This document shows, one piece after another, positions 56,779 to 64,000 of a stretch of 64,000 bases of DNA (positions are counted from its first letter, which is position 1; every line of letters begins with the position of its first letter). The stretch is from Thioalkalivibrio sp. K90mix (GTDB lineage Bacteria; Pseudomonadota; Gammaproteobacteria; Ectothiorhodospirales; Ectothiorhodospiraceae). The translations under genes were made by a program, and so were the position numbers. Where the stretch lies: positions 186,001-250,000 of the forward strand of contig NC_013889.1 of NCBI RefSeq assembly GCF_000025545.1, given 5' to 3'. The notes under the pieces were generated by a model that saw only the letters and a list, made by a program, of their open reading frames with translations, had not been told where the DNA came from and did not search any database.

Positions 56779-57105
56779 ATGCGCCCCGGACCGGAGACCG
56801 TTGCCAAAGGCGATGGCCGGAGACGCCGAGTCATCGGCGGTGCGGGTATGCTCGGGCTTCTGCTGGCGGTCCTCGTGGCGCCCTTCGCGGCGCAGGCCCA
56901 GTTCATCACCGAAGACCCGCGCGCGGCCGTCTGGACCCTGGACGAGGCCGTCTCGCGCGTCGAGGCCAACTACCCGGGACGGGTCCTCTCCGCACGCGAA
57001 GATTTGACCGAGTACGGGAATCGCGTGTTCATCGTGCGTATCCTGACCGACAACCAGCAGGTACGAACGATCAAGATCGAGGAAGGGACGGAGCTCGACC
57101 CATGA
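56779..57105 (+). CDS. Secreted PepSY-like protein
   Basis: 108 residues: signal peptide (GGAGMLGLLLAVLVAPFAAQAQ), then AVWTLDEAVSRVEANYPGRVLSA and RVFIVRILTDNQQVRTIKIE, the PepSY pattern. Periplasmic. It overlaps the response regulator start by 4 bases, so it probably belongs to the same signalling operon; it may inhibit or sense for the kinase. GGAG lies 9 nt upstream of the ATG. Confidence 0.85.
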   Translation: MRPGPETVAKGDGRRRRVIGGAGMLGLLLAVLVAPFAAQAQFITEDPRAAVWTLDEAVSRVEANYPGRVLSAREDLTEYGNRVFIVRILTDNQQVRTIKIEEGTELDP

Positions 57106-57818
57106 ATCTGCGCGTGGTAGTGATCGAGGACGACCTGGCTCTGCGCAGCCAGATCGCCGAGGAGATGGAGAACAACGGCTGCCGCGTGGATACCGCCTCG
57201 GATGGCGACACCGGCCTGTACCTGCTGACCGAATACCACTGCGACATCGCGGTGGTGGACCTGGGGCTGCCGGGCATGGACGGGCTCGACGTCATTCGCA
57301 AGGCCCGCGAGGTGAAACCGCAGCTGCCCATCCTGATCCTCACCGCCCGTGACCGCTGGCAGGACAAGGTCGAAGGGCTTGAGGCCGGGGCCGACGACTA
57401 CCTGACCAAGCCGTTTCACATCCAGGAGCTGGTGGCGCGCCTGCGTGCCCTGGCGCGCCGCAGCCTGCAGGCCGGCCGCGAACAACTGCAGTTCGGGCCG
57501 CTGGTGATCGACACCGCCACCGACGATGTCCGCCTGAACGACGAGCCGGTCTCGCTGACCACCTTCGAGTACCGCCTGCTGCTGACGCTGGTGCGCCAGC
57601 CGGGGCGCGTGCTGAGCAAGGAAGTGCTGGCGGACTACCTCTACGAGCACGACGAGGATCGCGAGAGCAACGTGATCGAGGTGCTGATTGGCCGCCTGCG
57701 CCGCAAGCTGGACCCGGGCGGCAGCCTGGGGCTGATCGAGACCCTGCGCGGTCGGGGCTACCGCTTCGTGCGCGAGGCGGATACCGCGACCCCGTCGGAT
57801 TCCACCTCGGGCTCATGA
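57102..57818 (+). CDS. OmpR-family response regulator, PhoP-like
   Basis: 238 residues: receiver domain with acidic pocket EDD (10-12), phospho-acceptor D53 (VVDLGLPGMD), Thr in ILTARD and Lys in LTKPF; winged-helix domain with TTFEYRLLLTLVRQPG and VIEVLIGRLRRKLDPGG and RGRGYRF. Closest in style to PhoP. The kinase gene follows. Confidence 0.94.
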   Translation: MNLRVVVIEDDLALRSQIAEEMENNGCRVDTASDGDTGLYLLTEYHCDIAVVDLGLPGMDGLDVIRKAREVKPQLPILILTARDRWQDKVEGLEAGADDYLTKPFHIQELVARLRALARRSLQAGREQLQFGPLVIDTATDDVRLNDEPVSLTTFEYRLLLTLVRQPGRVLSKEVLADYLYEHDEDRESNVIEVLIGRLRRKLDPGGSLGLIETLRGRGYRFVREADTATPSDSTSGS

Positions 57819-57858
57819 CGCCGCATACAGGCTGCATCGCCCCTTTGTCCGCCATCTC

Positions 57859-59181
57859 ATGAGACACCCCCTGCGCCAGATCCGCAGCAGCCTGACCCTG
57901 CGCCTGGCGCTGGTCGCTGGGGCTACCGTACTGGTGTTCTCCCTGCTCACGGCCTGGGTGCTGGAAGCCGCCTTTCGCGACAACGCGGCGGATGCCGTCG
58001 AGACCCGTCTGGAGGCCCAGGTCCTGCTGTTGATGGGGCTGGTTGAAGTCGTCGGGCGCAACGAGGTCCGTGTCCCCGAGATGCTGCCGGAGAGCCGTCT
58101 GCAATTGCCCGCCAGCGGTCTTTATGCCCGTATTCTCGGGCCGGACGGTCGCACGCTCTGGCGCTCTCCTTCCGCGGTAGGGGTCTCCCTGCGTGGCTGG
58201 TCGGAGGACGACTTCTTTGCCTTCAGTCTCCCCGTGCAGTGGGAGCTGGACGGTGGCCAGGTCGGGCTGACCTTCCAGATGCTGGAGGACCGCGAGGCCT
58301 TCGAGGAACAGGTCGAGCAGTATCGCGCCAGCCTCTGGCAGGGGCTGATGACGATGACGTTCTCGCTGATCGTCGCCCTGGGGCTGGCGCTATGGTTCTG
58401 GGGGTTGTGGCCGCTGCGGCGCGTGCAGGGCGACCTGGAGGCGTTACGGCACGGGGACCACGGCCGGCTGGAGGGCCCGTACCCGACCGAGGTGCAGGCC
58501 CTGACCGGGAGCATTAACGACCTGATCGAGTTCGAGCGCGCGCGGCTGAAACGCCAGCAGAATGCCCTGGCCGACCTGGCGCACAGTCTGAAAACCCCGA
58601 TCTCCGCGCTGCGTCTCAACCTCGAGAGCCAGAACCCCGACCCCGAGGACATGCGGCGCCAGGTCGATCGGCTGCAGGCGATGGTGCAGCACCAGCTCAG
58701 CCAGGCACAGCGCCTCGGTCCGGCGCCGTTCCAGGCGCCCGAGCCGCTAGCCCCCATCATCGAACGTACCTGCCAGGCGCTCGGGCGTCTGGCCAGCCAG
58801 CAGGGCGTGGACCTGGGCAGCGAGCTCGATCCGGGCTGTGCCCTGCGCATGGAGCCGGGTGCGATCTTCGAACTGTTGGGTAACACCCTGGACAACGCGA
58901 TCCGCCACGCGACCAGCCGGGTGCGGATCTCGACACAGTGCACGCCGCAGGCTGTCACTCTGACCATCGACGACGACGGACCCGGCATCGCGCCGGCGGA
59001 TCGTGCCCGGGTACTGGAGCGGGGAGAGCGCGCGGACGTACGCGGCGCTGCCGAGGCCGGTCAGGGCCTGGGGCTCAGCATCATCCAGGCCCTGGTGCAG
59101 GACCACGGTGGCGAGCTGCATATCGAGCAGGCACCGGAGCTGCATGGGGCCCGTATCCGGATGGTGTTCCCCACGTCGTAA
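57859..59181 (+). CDS. Sensor histidine kinase, PhoQ-like
   Basis: 440 residues: TM1 (about 15-37), a periplasmic sensor region, TM2 (about 166-188), HAMP, a dimerisation box with phospho-His H242 in LADLAHSLKTPISALR, N box LLGNTLDNAIRHA, and G boxes DDDGPGI and GQGLGLSI. ALAHSLKTPL is typical for PhoQ. It starts 40 nt after the regulator stop. The periplasmic part is short and moderately acidic; divalent-cation sensing is possible but not shown. Confidence 0.93.
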   Translation: MRHPLRQIRSSLTLRLALVAGATVLVFSLLTAWVLEAAFRDNAADAVETRLEAQVLLLMGLVEVVGRNEVRVPEMLPESRLQLPASGLYARILGPDGRTLWRSPSAVGVSLRGWSEDDFFAFSLPVQWELDGGQVGLTFQMLEDREAFEEQVEQYRASLWQGLMTMTFSLIVALGLALWFWGLWPLRRVQGDLEALRHGDHGRLEGPYPTEVQALTGSINDLIEFERARLKRQQNALADLAHSLKTPISALRLNLESQNPDPEDMRRQVDRLQAMVQHQLSQAQRLGPAPFQAPEPLAPIIERTCQALGRLASQQGVDLGSELDPGCALRMEPGAIFELLGNTLDNAIRHATSRVRISTQCTPQAVTLTIDDDGPGIAPADRARVLERGERADVRGAAEAGQGLGLSIIQALVQDHGGELHIEQAPELHGARIRMVFPTS

Positions 59182-59205
59182 GCGGGATGGCCTGCATTGC
59201 CTCAT

Positions 59206-59283
59206 GATGCGTTTCGCTGCGCTCAACACATCCTGCAGCCCGTCCTGCCTATCGTGGGATGCGTTGAACAACGCGAAACGCAT
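59206..59283. repeat. R2 repeat pair after the kinase gene
   Basis: GATGCGTTTCGCTGCGCTCA and, 46 nt on, GATGCGTTGAACAACGCGAAACGCATC form inverted, R2-related arms. No T-tract follows. Confidence 0.7.
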
Positions 59284-59298
59284 CGCCCCGGGCCGAGA

Positions 59299-60555
59299 TC
59301 AGAGCCTCAGGTCGTCCATCGGGAAGGACGGCGATTCGCCCAGCACCCCCGCGCGCACCAGTGCCGCCGCCCCGCAGGCAAAGGTCCAGCCCAGGTGTCC
59401 GGACCCGGTATTCAGGTGCAGGCCCTCGATGGTGGTGGGGCCGAGGATGGGCGTGCCACGGGCACTCATCGGGCGCAGCCCGGTCCAGGGCGCCATCGTC
59501 TGCGGGTCGAAGGTTGCGGGCAGGCCGGTCAGGGTGCGCCGGCATTGATCGAGGACATTGGCTGCGCGCTCGATGTTCAGGTGACGGTCGCGGCCGGCGA
59601 ACTCGGCCGTGCCGGCCAGGCGCAGGCGGTTGCCCAGCGGGGTCATCACCACCTTGTTGGCGTCATCGATCAGCGGCAGGTTCAGCCGGCAGTCGGCGTT
59701 CATCGGCAGGGTCAGCGAATAGCCCTTTACCGGGGCGACGGGCAGATGCAGCCCCAGCGGGCGCAGGAGGTCCGGGGCGTGGTAGCCGTTGGCGACCACG
59801 CAGGCATCCGCCGCGATCGGCCCTTCGGAGGTCTCCACCGCGTCGATGCGGCCGCGGTGGGTGCGCAGGCGCCGGACGGTGACGTTCGGGTAGTAGCGGA
59901 TGCCCCGGCGCTGGCCGATCGCGAGCAGTTGTTCGGTAAAACGTGCCGCGTCGCCGATCGCGTCCCCGGGGAAGAACAGCCCGCCGCACAGGCGGTCGCG
60001 CACCGGGGCCAGTGCCGGCTCCTCCGCGATGATCCGCTCTACGTCCCAGTCCTCGAAGCGCACGTCCTCGTCACGCATCGCCTCGCTGGCGCTGCGGTTG
60101 TGCGCCTGGCTGGCCGGGTCCTGAAACAGCTTCAGGATGCCGCAGCGGCGAAAGTCGAAGTCCAGCCCCTCGCTCGCCAGTTCTCGCTGCAGGCGGTCGA
60201 TCTCCCGGAGCGAGAACGCGGCCAGTTGGGCATTCAGGCGGGTGTGCTGCTCGAACAGTGAGCGGCGGCTGTTCCACAGGAAGCGCAGGCCCCACCCGGT
60301 CAGCCCCGGCAGGGCGCGCGGGCGCAGCAGGAGCGGTGACTCGGTGCGGCCGAGAAAGCGCAGCAGGTCCAGCCCGACGCCGGGGGTGTTCCAGGGTTCG
60401 GCGTGGCTGGCATGCAGCATGCCGCCGTTGGCCTGGCTGGAGCCGGTGGCGGGGGCGGGGGCGGCATCCACCAGCACGACCTCGGCCCCGGCCTCCTGCA
60501 GGTACCAGGCGGTGGTCACGCCGATGACTCCGGCCCCGATCACGACTACGCGCAT
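59299..60555 (-). CDS. dadA: D-amino acid dehydrogenase small subunit
   Basis: FAD enzyme oxidising D-amino acids to 2-oxo acids at the membrane, feeding electrons to quinone. 418 residues: Rossmann VVVIGAGVIGVTTAWYL, AAPAPATGSSQANGGML, WTGLRPMSARGTPILGPT and NTGSGHLGWTFACGAA. Normal family length. It precedes hrpA's end by 25 nt on the same strand; the alanine racemase dadX is not adjacent. Confidence 0.92.
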   Translation of the reverse strand: MRVVVIGAGVIGVTTAWYLQEAGAEVVLVDAAPAPATGSSQANGGMLHASHAEPWNTPGVGLDLLRFLGRTESPLLLRPRALPGLTGWGLRFLWNSRRSLFEQHTRLNAQLAAFSLREIDRLQRELASEGLDFDFRRCGILKLFQDPASQAHNRSASEAMRDEDVRFEDWDVERIIAEEPALAPVRDRLCGGLFFPGDAIGDAARFTEQLLAIGQRRGIRYYPNVTVRRLRTHRGRIDAVETSEGPIAADACVVANGYHAPDLLRPLGLHLPVAPVKGYSLTLPMNADCRLNLPLIDDANKVVMTPLGNRLRLAGTAEFAGRDRHLNIERAANVLDQCRRTLTGLPATFDPQTMAPWTGLRPMSARGTPILGPTTIEGLHLNTGSGHLGWTFACGAAALVRAGVLGESPSFPMDDLRL

Positions 60556-60580
60556 CCGCTGCTTCCCCTATCAAGAACGC

Positions 60581-63500
60581 TCATGTGCCACTGGCCAGGC
60601 GTTGGATCACATCTGCGTATTCGCGTTCCAGCCGCTTCGGCGACACCTTCTCGCGGGTGCCCAGCTCCTGGGCAAATTGCGACACGCGGAACTCTTCGAT
60701 GCGGTAGCGAAAGGCGAGCACGTCCGGGTGGTCCGGCGCCCGCGCGATCAGCTCCTGTGCCTGCTGCCACAGCGGCTCGACCGCCACGCGCCGGGCGCGG
60801 TCCTTGTCCGGGGCCTGGGTCAGGCGTTCCAGGCGCTTGTCGATTGCCTGCAGGTAGCGCGGCAGCTCGGGCAGCACGTCATGCGGGGTGCGCAGCAGGA
60901 AATCGGCCGGGACCAGCGCCTCGAGCTGACCGCGGATGTCGCGTGCGGCCTCGATCCAGGACAGCGGCAGATCCCCCTGCAGCCGGGTGCGCAGGTCGTG
61001 CCAGTGGCGCAGGATCTCGGCGGCCAGGCGCGAGAGCTCCATCACCGTGGGCGAGAACTCGGGCAGGCGGGCCTCCAGGCGCTCTCGAAAGGCCTCGGCA
61101 TCGCGCGGCCACGGTTCGGCCAGGAATACGCGGTCGGCCGCGGCCTCCAGGATCTGGTCGCGCAGGGCCTCGCAGCTGCCGAGCGTCGAGTAGTTCAGGC
61201 AGGCGCGTTCGATCTCCGGGAGCTGGCGGCGCAGGTCGCGGGCGGTCTTGCGCGCGCTCAGCAGGAACAGCCGGCGCAGGCCGGCGCGGTGAGCGCGTTC
61301 GGCCTTCGCGGGGTCGGGTTCCAGCTCCAGCGAGACGGCATCACCGCGGTCGACCAGGATCGGGAAGGCGCGCAGCTGGGCGCCCTGGTGGTCGAACTCG
61401 ACACTCTCCGGCAGCGCGCCGAAGTCCCATTCGGTGATGCCCTCGCGGGTGATCTCGTCCGGGCGGCTGGCGTCGAAGTGGGCCTCGGCGCTGCCGCCCA
61501 GCCGGCGCTTCAGCGCGGCCAGGTTGCGGCCGCTGGCCTGCTCCTGGCCCTCCGGGTCGAGGATGCGAAAGCGCATCACCAAGTGCGGTTCCAGGGTCTC
61601 CGGGCGCCAGGCATCCAGCGGGATCTCGGTGCCGGTCATCGCGCGCAGGGCCTCGGCCAGCGCCGGGATCAGCGGGCCCTGGCGGTGTTCGATCCGCGCC
61701 AGGGCGGCGGCTGCAAAATCCGGCGCGGGTACGAACTGCCGGCGCAGGCCCTTGGGCAGGCTCTTCAACAGGCCGGTCACGCGTTCCTCCAGCAACCCCG
61801 GTACCAGCCAGTCGCCCAGCCAGTCGGGCACCGCGTTCAGCGCGGCGATGGGGATGGTGACGGTCACGCCATCATCCGGCTGACCCGGCTCGAAGCGATA
61901 GGCCAGTGGCAGGCGCAGGCCCTCGAGCTCCAGGTGGTCCGGGTAGGCGCCCTGCGGGAGGGTGGCGTCCGGCTCGTTCAGCAGCTCCGCGCGGTCGATC
62001 CGCAGGGCGTCGGGGTCCTGCTTCTCGGCCTTGCGCGCCCAGGTCTCGAAGCTCGTGCCGTCGGTGATGTCCGCCGGCAGGCGGGCGTCGTAGAAGTCGA
62101 ACAGCCGGTCTTCCTCCACCAGCAGGTCGCGCCGGCGCCCGCGCGCCTCCTGCTCGGCGATCTCGGCCACCGCCTCGCGGTTCGCCTGCACCCCCTTCGA
62201 GCGGGTGCGCAGCTCGCCGCCGACCAGGCCCTCGCGGATCAGGATACGCCGCGCCTCGGACGGGTCGTGCTTCGCGAAGTCCACCGGCTTTTTCGGGGCC
62301 ACGACCAGGCCGTACAGGGTGATGCGGTCGAAGGCCCCGACGCGCCCGCTGCGGCGCTGGAAGTGCGGCTCGAAGATGTGGTGCTTGAGCAGGTGCGGCG
62401 CCGCGGCCAGGATCCAGTCGGGCTCGATGCGGGCGTTGTCGCGGGCGTAGACACGGGTGGTCTCGGCGATCTCCGCGCTCATCACCCAGGCGGGCTTCTT
62501 CTTCGCCAGGACCGATCCGGGATGGATCTGGAAGCGGCGGTTGCGTGCGCCGAGGTAGTCGCCGCGCTCGGTCTTCTGGCCGATCTGACTGACCAGCCCG
62601 GTCAACAGGGCGCGGTGCACGGGCTCGGCGTCGGCGGGCTGGTGGTTTGGCTTCAGGTCCATCTCTCGGGCCAGGCGCAGCAGCTGCACGCGCAGCTCCT
62701 GCCATTCGCGCATGCGCAGGAAGTTGAGGAAGTGCTCGCGGCACCAGCGCTTGAGGGCATTCGAGCCGAGGTCCTCGCGGGCCGTGTGCCAGGCCTCCCA
62801 CAGCCGCAGCATACCCATGAAGTCGGAGCCCTCGACCTGAAACTCGCGGTGGGCCTGGTCCGCCGCCTGAGTGGCCTCGGCCGGGCGCTCGCGCGGGTCC
62901 TGTAGCGACAGGAAGGCGGCGATGGTCGCGGTCTCGGTCACGCAGCCATGATCGGCTCCGGCCAGCAGCATCGCGCCGTGGCGCGGGTCGATGGGCATGC
63001 GCGCCAGCTGGCGGCCGCGCGGGGTGGTGCGCCCGCGCGTGTCCACTGCACCCAGCTCCTCCAGCAGGCGGTAGCCGTCCTTGACCAGGCGCGGATCGGG
63101 TGGATCCACGAATGGGAACTGGCGTGGCTGGCCCAGCTTCAGCGCGGCCATCTGCAGGATGACGGAGGCGAGGTTGGAGCGCTGGATCTCCGGGTCGGTG
63201 AACGGCGGGCGCAGGTTGTAATCGTCCTCCGAGAACAGGCGGATGCAGATGCCCGGGCCCAGGCGGCCGCAGCGCCCGGCGCGCTGGTCGCAGGCAGCCT
63301 GCGAGATCGGCTCCAGGCTCAGGCGCTGCACGCGCGAGCGCCAGGAGTAGCGCGAGATACGGGCCAGCCCGGAGTCGATCACGAAGCGGATGCCGGGGAC
63401 GGTCAGCGCGGTCTCGGCGACGTTGGTGGCCAGCACGATGCGCCGCCCGCTGTGCGACTGGAACACCCGCGCCTGCTCGCGCGCGGACAGGCGGGCGTAC

Positions 63501-64000
63501 AGCGCCAGGACCTCGGTGTCGGCGCGCACCTGGCCGCGCAGGGCCTTGTGGGCGTCGCGGATCTCGCGCTCGCCGGGCAGGAACACCAGGATGTCGCCGG
63601 GGCCGGCGCGTTCGCATTCCGCCACCGCGTCGCGGATGCCGTCGAACAGGTCGCGTTCGCCGCGTTCTGTGGAATTGTCCTCGTCGGCGTCTTCGGGCTC
63701 GATTGGGCGGTAGCGCAGCTCCACCGGGTAGGTGCGTCCGGCCACGGTCAGGATCGGGGCGTCGTCGAAGAATGCGGACAGGCGCTCCGGGTCCAGCGTC
63801 GCCGAGGTGATGATGATGCGCAGCTCCGGGCGCTTCTTCGACAGGCGCTTGAGTACGCCCATCAGGAAGTCGATGTTCAGGCTGCGCTCGTGCGCCTCGT
63901 CGACGATGAGGGTGTCGTAGGCGCGCAGCTCCGGGTCATGTGCCAGCTCCGCCAGCAGCATGCCGTCGGTCATCAGCTTGACCCAGTTGTTCGGCCCCGT
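60581..64000 (-). CDS. hrpA: ATP-dependent RNA helicase HrpA, partial
   Basis: DEAH-box helicase involved in rescue of stalled ribosomes. 1139 residues are visible of a usual ~1300; the N-terminus with Walker A lies beyond the right edge. Visible in order: NNWVKLMTDGMLLAEL (motif Ib region), DEAHERS (DEAH box), TSATLD (III), VFLPGEREI, ATNVAETALTVPG (V), QRAGRCGR (VI), then HA2/OB domains and the HrpA-specific DUF3418 C-terminus. The frame is open to the window end with no interruption. Confidence 0.95.
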   Translation of the reverse strand, partial: TGPNNWVKLMTDGMLLAELAHDPELRAYDTLIVDEAHERSLNIDFLMGVLKRLSKKRPELRIIITSATLDPERLSAFFDDAPILTVAGRTYPVELRYRPIEPEDADEDNSTERGERDLFDGIRDAVAECERAGPGDILVFLPGEREIRDAHKALRGQVRADTEVLALYARLSAREQARVFQSHSGRRIVLATNVAETALTVPGIRFVIDSGLARISRYSWRSRVQRLSLEPISQAACDQRAGRCGRLGPGICIRLFSEDDYNLRPPFTDPEIQRSNLASVILQMAALKLGQPRQFPFVDPPDPRLVKDGYRLLEELGAVDTRGRTTPRGRQLARMPIDPRHGAMLLAGADHGCVTETATIAAFLSLQDPRERPAEATQAADQAHREFQVEGSDFMGMLRLWEAWHTAREDLGSNALKRWCREHFLNFLRMREWQELRVQLLRLAREMDLKPNHQPADAEPVHRALLTGLVSQIGQKTERGDYLGARNRRFQIHPGSVLAKKKPAWVMSAEIAETTRVYARDNARIEPDWILAAAPHLLKHHIFEPHFQRRSGRVGAFDRITLYGLVVAPKKPVDFAKHDPSEARRILIREGLVGGELRTRSKGVQANREAVAEIAEQEARGRRRDLLVEEDRLFDFYDARLPADITDGTSFETWARKAEKQDPDALRIDRAELLNEPDATLPQGAYPDHLELEGLRLPLAYRFEPGQPDDGVTVTIPIAALNAVPDWLGDWLVPGLLEERVTGLLKSLPKGLRRQFVPAPDFAAAALARIEHRQGPLIPALAEALRAMTGTEIPLDAWRPETLEPHLVMRFRILDPEGQEQASGRNLAALKRRLGGSAEAHFDASRPDEITREGITEWDFGALPESVEFDHQGAQLRAFPILVDRGDAVSLELEPDPAKAERAHRAGLRRLFLLSARKTARDLRRQLPEIERACLNYSTLGSCEALRDQILEAAADRVFLAEPWPRDAEAFRERLEARLPEFSPTVMELSRLAAEILRHWHDLRTRLQGDLPLSWIEAARDIRGQLEALVPADFLLRTPHDVLPELPRYLQAIDKRLERLTQAPDKDRARRVAVEPLWQQAQELIARAPDHPDVLAFRYRIEEFRVSQFAQELGTREKVSPKRLEREYADVIQRLASGT

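Overview
The window looks like chromosomal DNA of a haloalkaliphilic, sulfur-oxidising gammaproteobacterium close to Thioalkalivibrio (Ectothiorhodospiraceae). This is inferred from about 65% GC, the two-gene glycine-to-betaine methylation pathway typical of halophiles, a flavocytochrome c sulfide dehydrogenase, and the dense interspersed repeats; no marker gene was compared.

Layout. 1-8.3 kb: purH (running off the left edge), glycine betaine synthesis (GSMT-SDMT), bpt and metH; SDMT and GSMT consume SAM and MetH remakes methionine. 8.3-10.6 kb: a TSUP permease, a DUF4124 protein and argB. 10.7-15.4 kb: a nitric-oxide block. A CuA-type subunit II, a noncanonical heme-copper subunit I, SenC and a membrane protein are laid out like the norSY-senC-orf1 (sNOR) cluster of ammonia oxidisers, and a flavohemoglobin follows. 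Both transcription units carry near-identical promoters with an NsrR-like dyad. 15.4-17.6 kb: an amidoligase / C26 amidohydrolase pair and folB. 17.7-20.3 kb: a sigma-54 promoter with NtrC-like sites in front of porin-glnK-amtB. 20.5-22 kb: a FetAB-type exporter. 22-30 kb: a toxin-antitoxin (TA) cassette between 217-bp direct repeats, speE/speA, ycgL, typA, and a second TA pair lying between typA and a duplicated typA 3' end.

30-42.7 kb: type IV pilus minor-pilin genes, namely a standard fimT-pilV-pilW-pilX-pilY1-pilY2-pilE run preceded by a second, lower-GC set with unusually large PilV- and PilX-like proteins, plus a divergent pilin. 42.8-49.2 kb: an FGE-like protein, then two inverted IS110 elements bracketing higBA, a TlpA-like thioredoxin, an LRV-repeat protein and nadA. 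49.2-53.7 kb: small and uncharacterised genes, a structured MITE-like element, a peroxiredoxin-like protein, ferredoxin-NADP reductase and an alpha/beta hydrolase. 53.7-64 kb: fccB-fccA, PilZ, DUF3775, DUF2288, a PepSY-regulator-kinase operon, dadA and hrpA (running off the right edge).

The most striking observation is in the two IS110 copies. The 5' noncoding end of each contains segments matching its own insertion-site flanks, and these segments differ between copies as the sites differ; shared segments match the element's own ends. This is the pattern expected of bridge-RNA target and donor guides.
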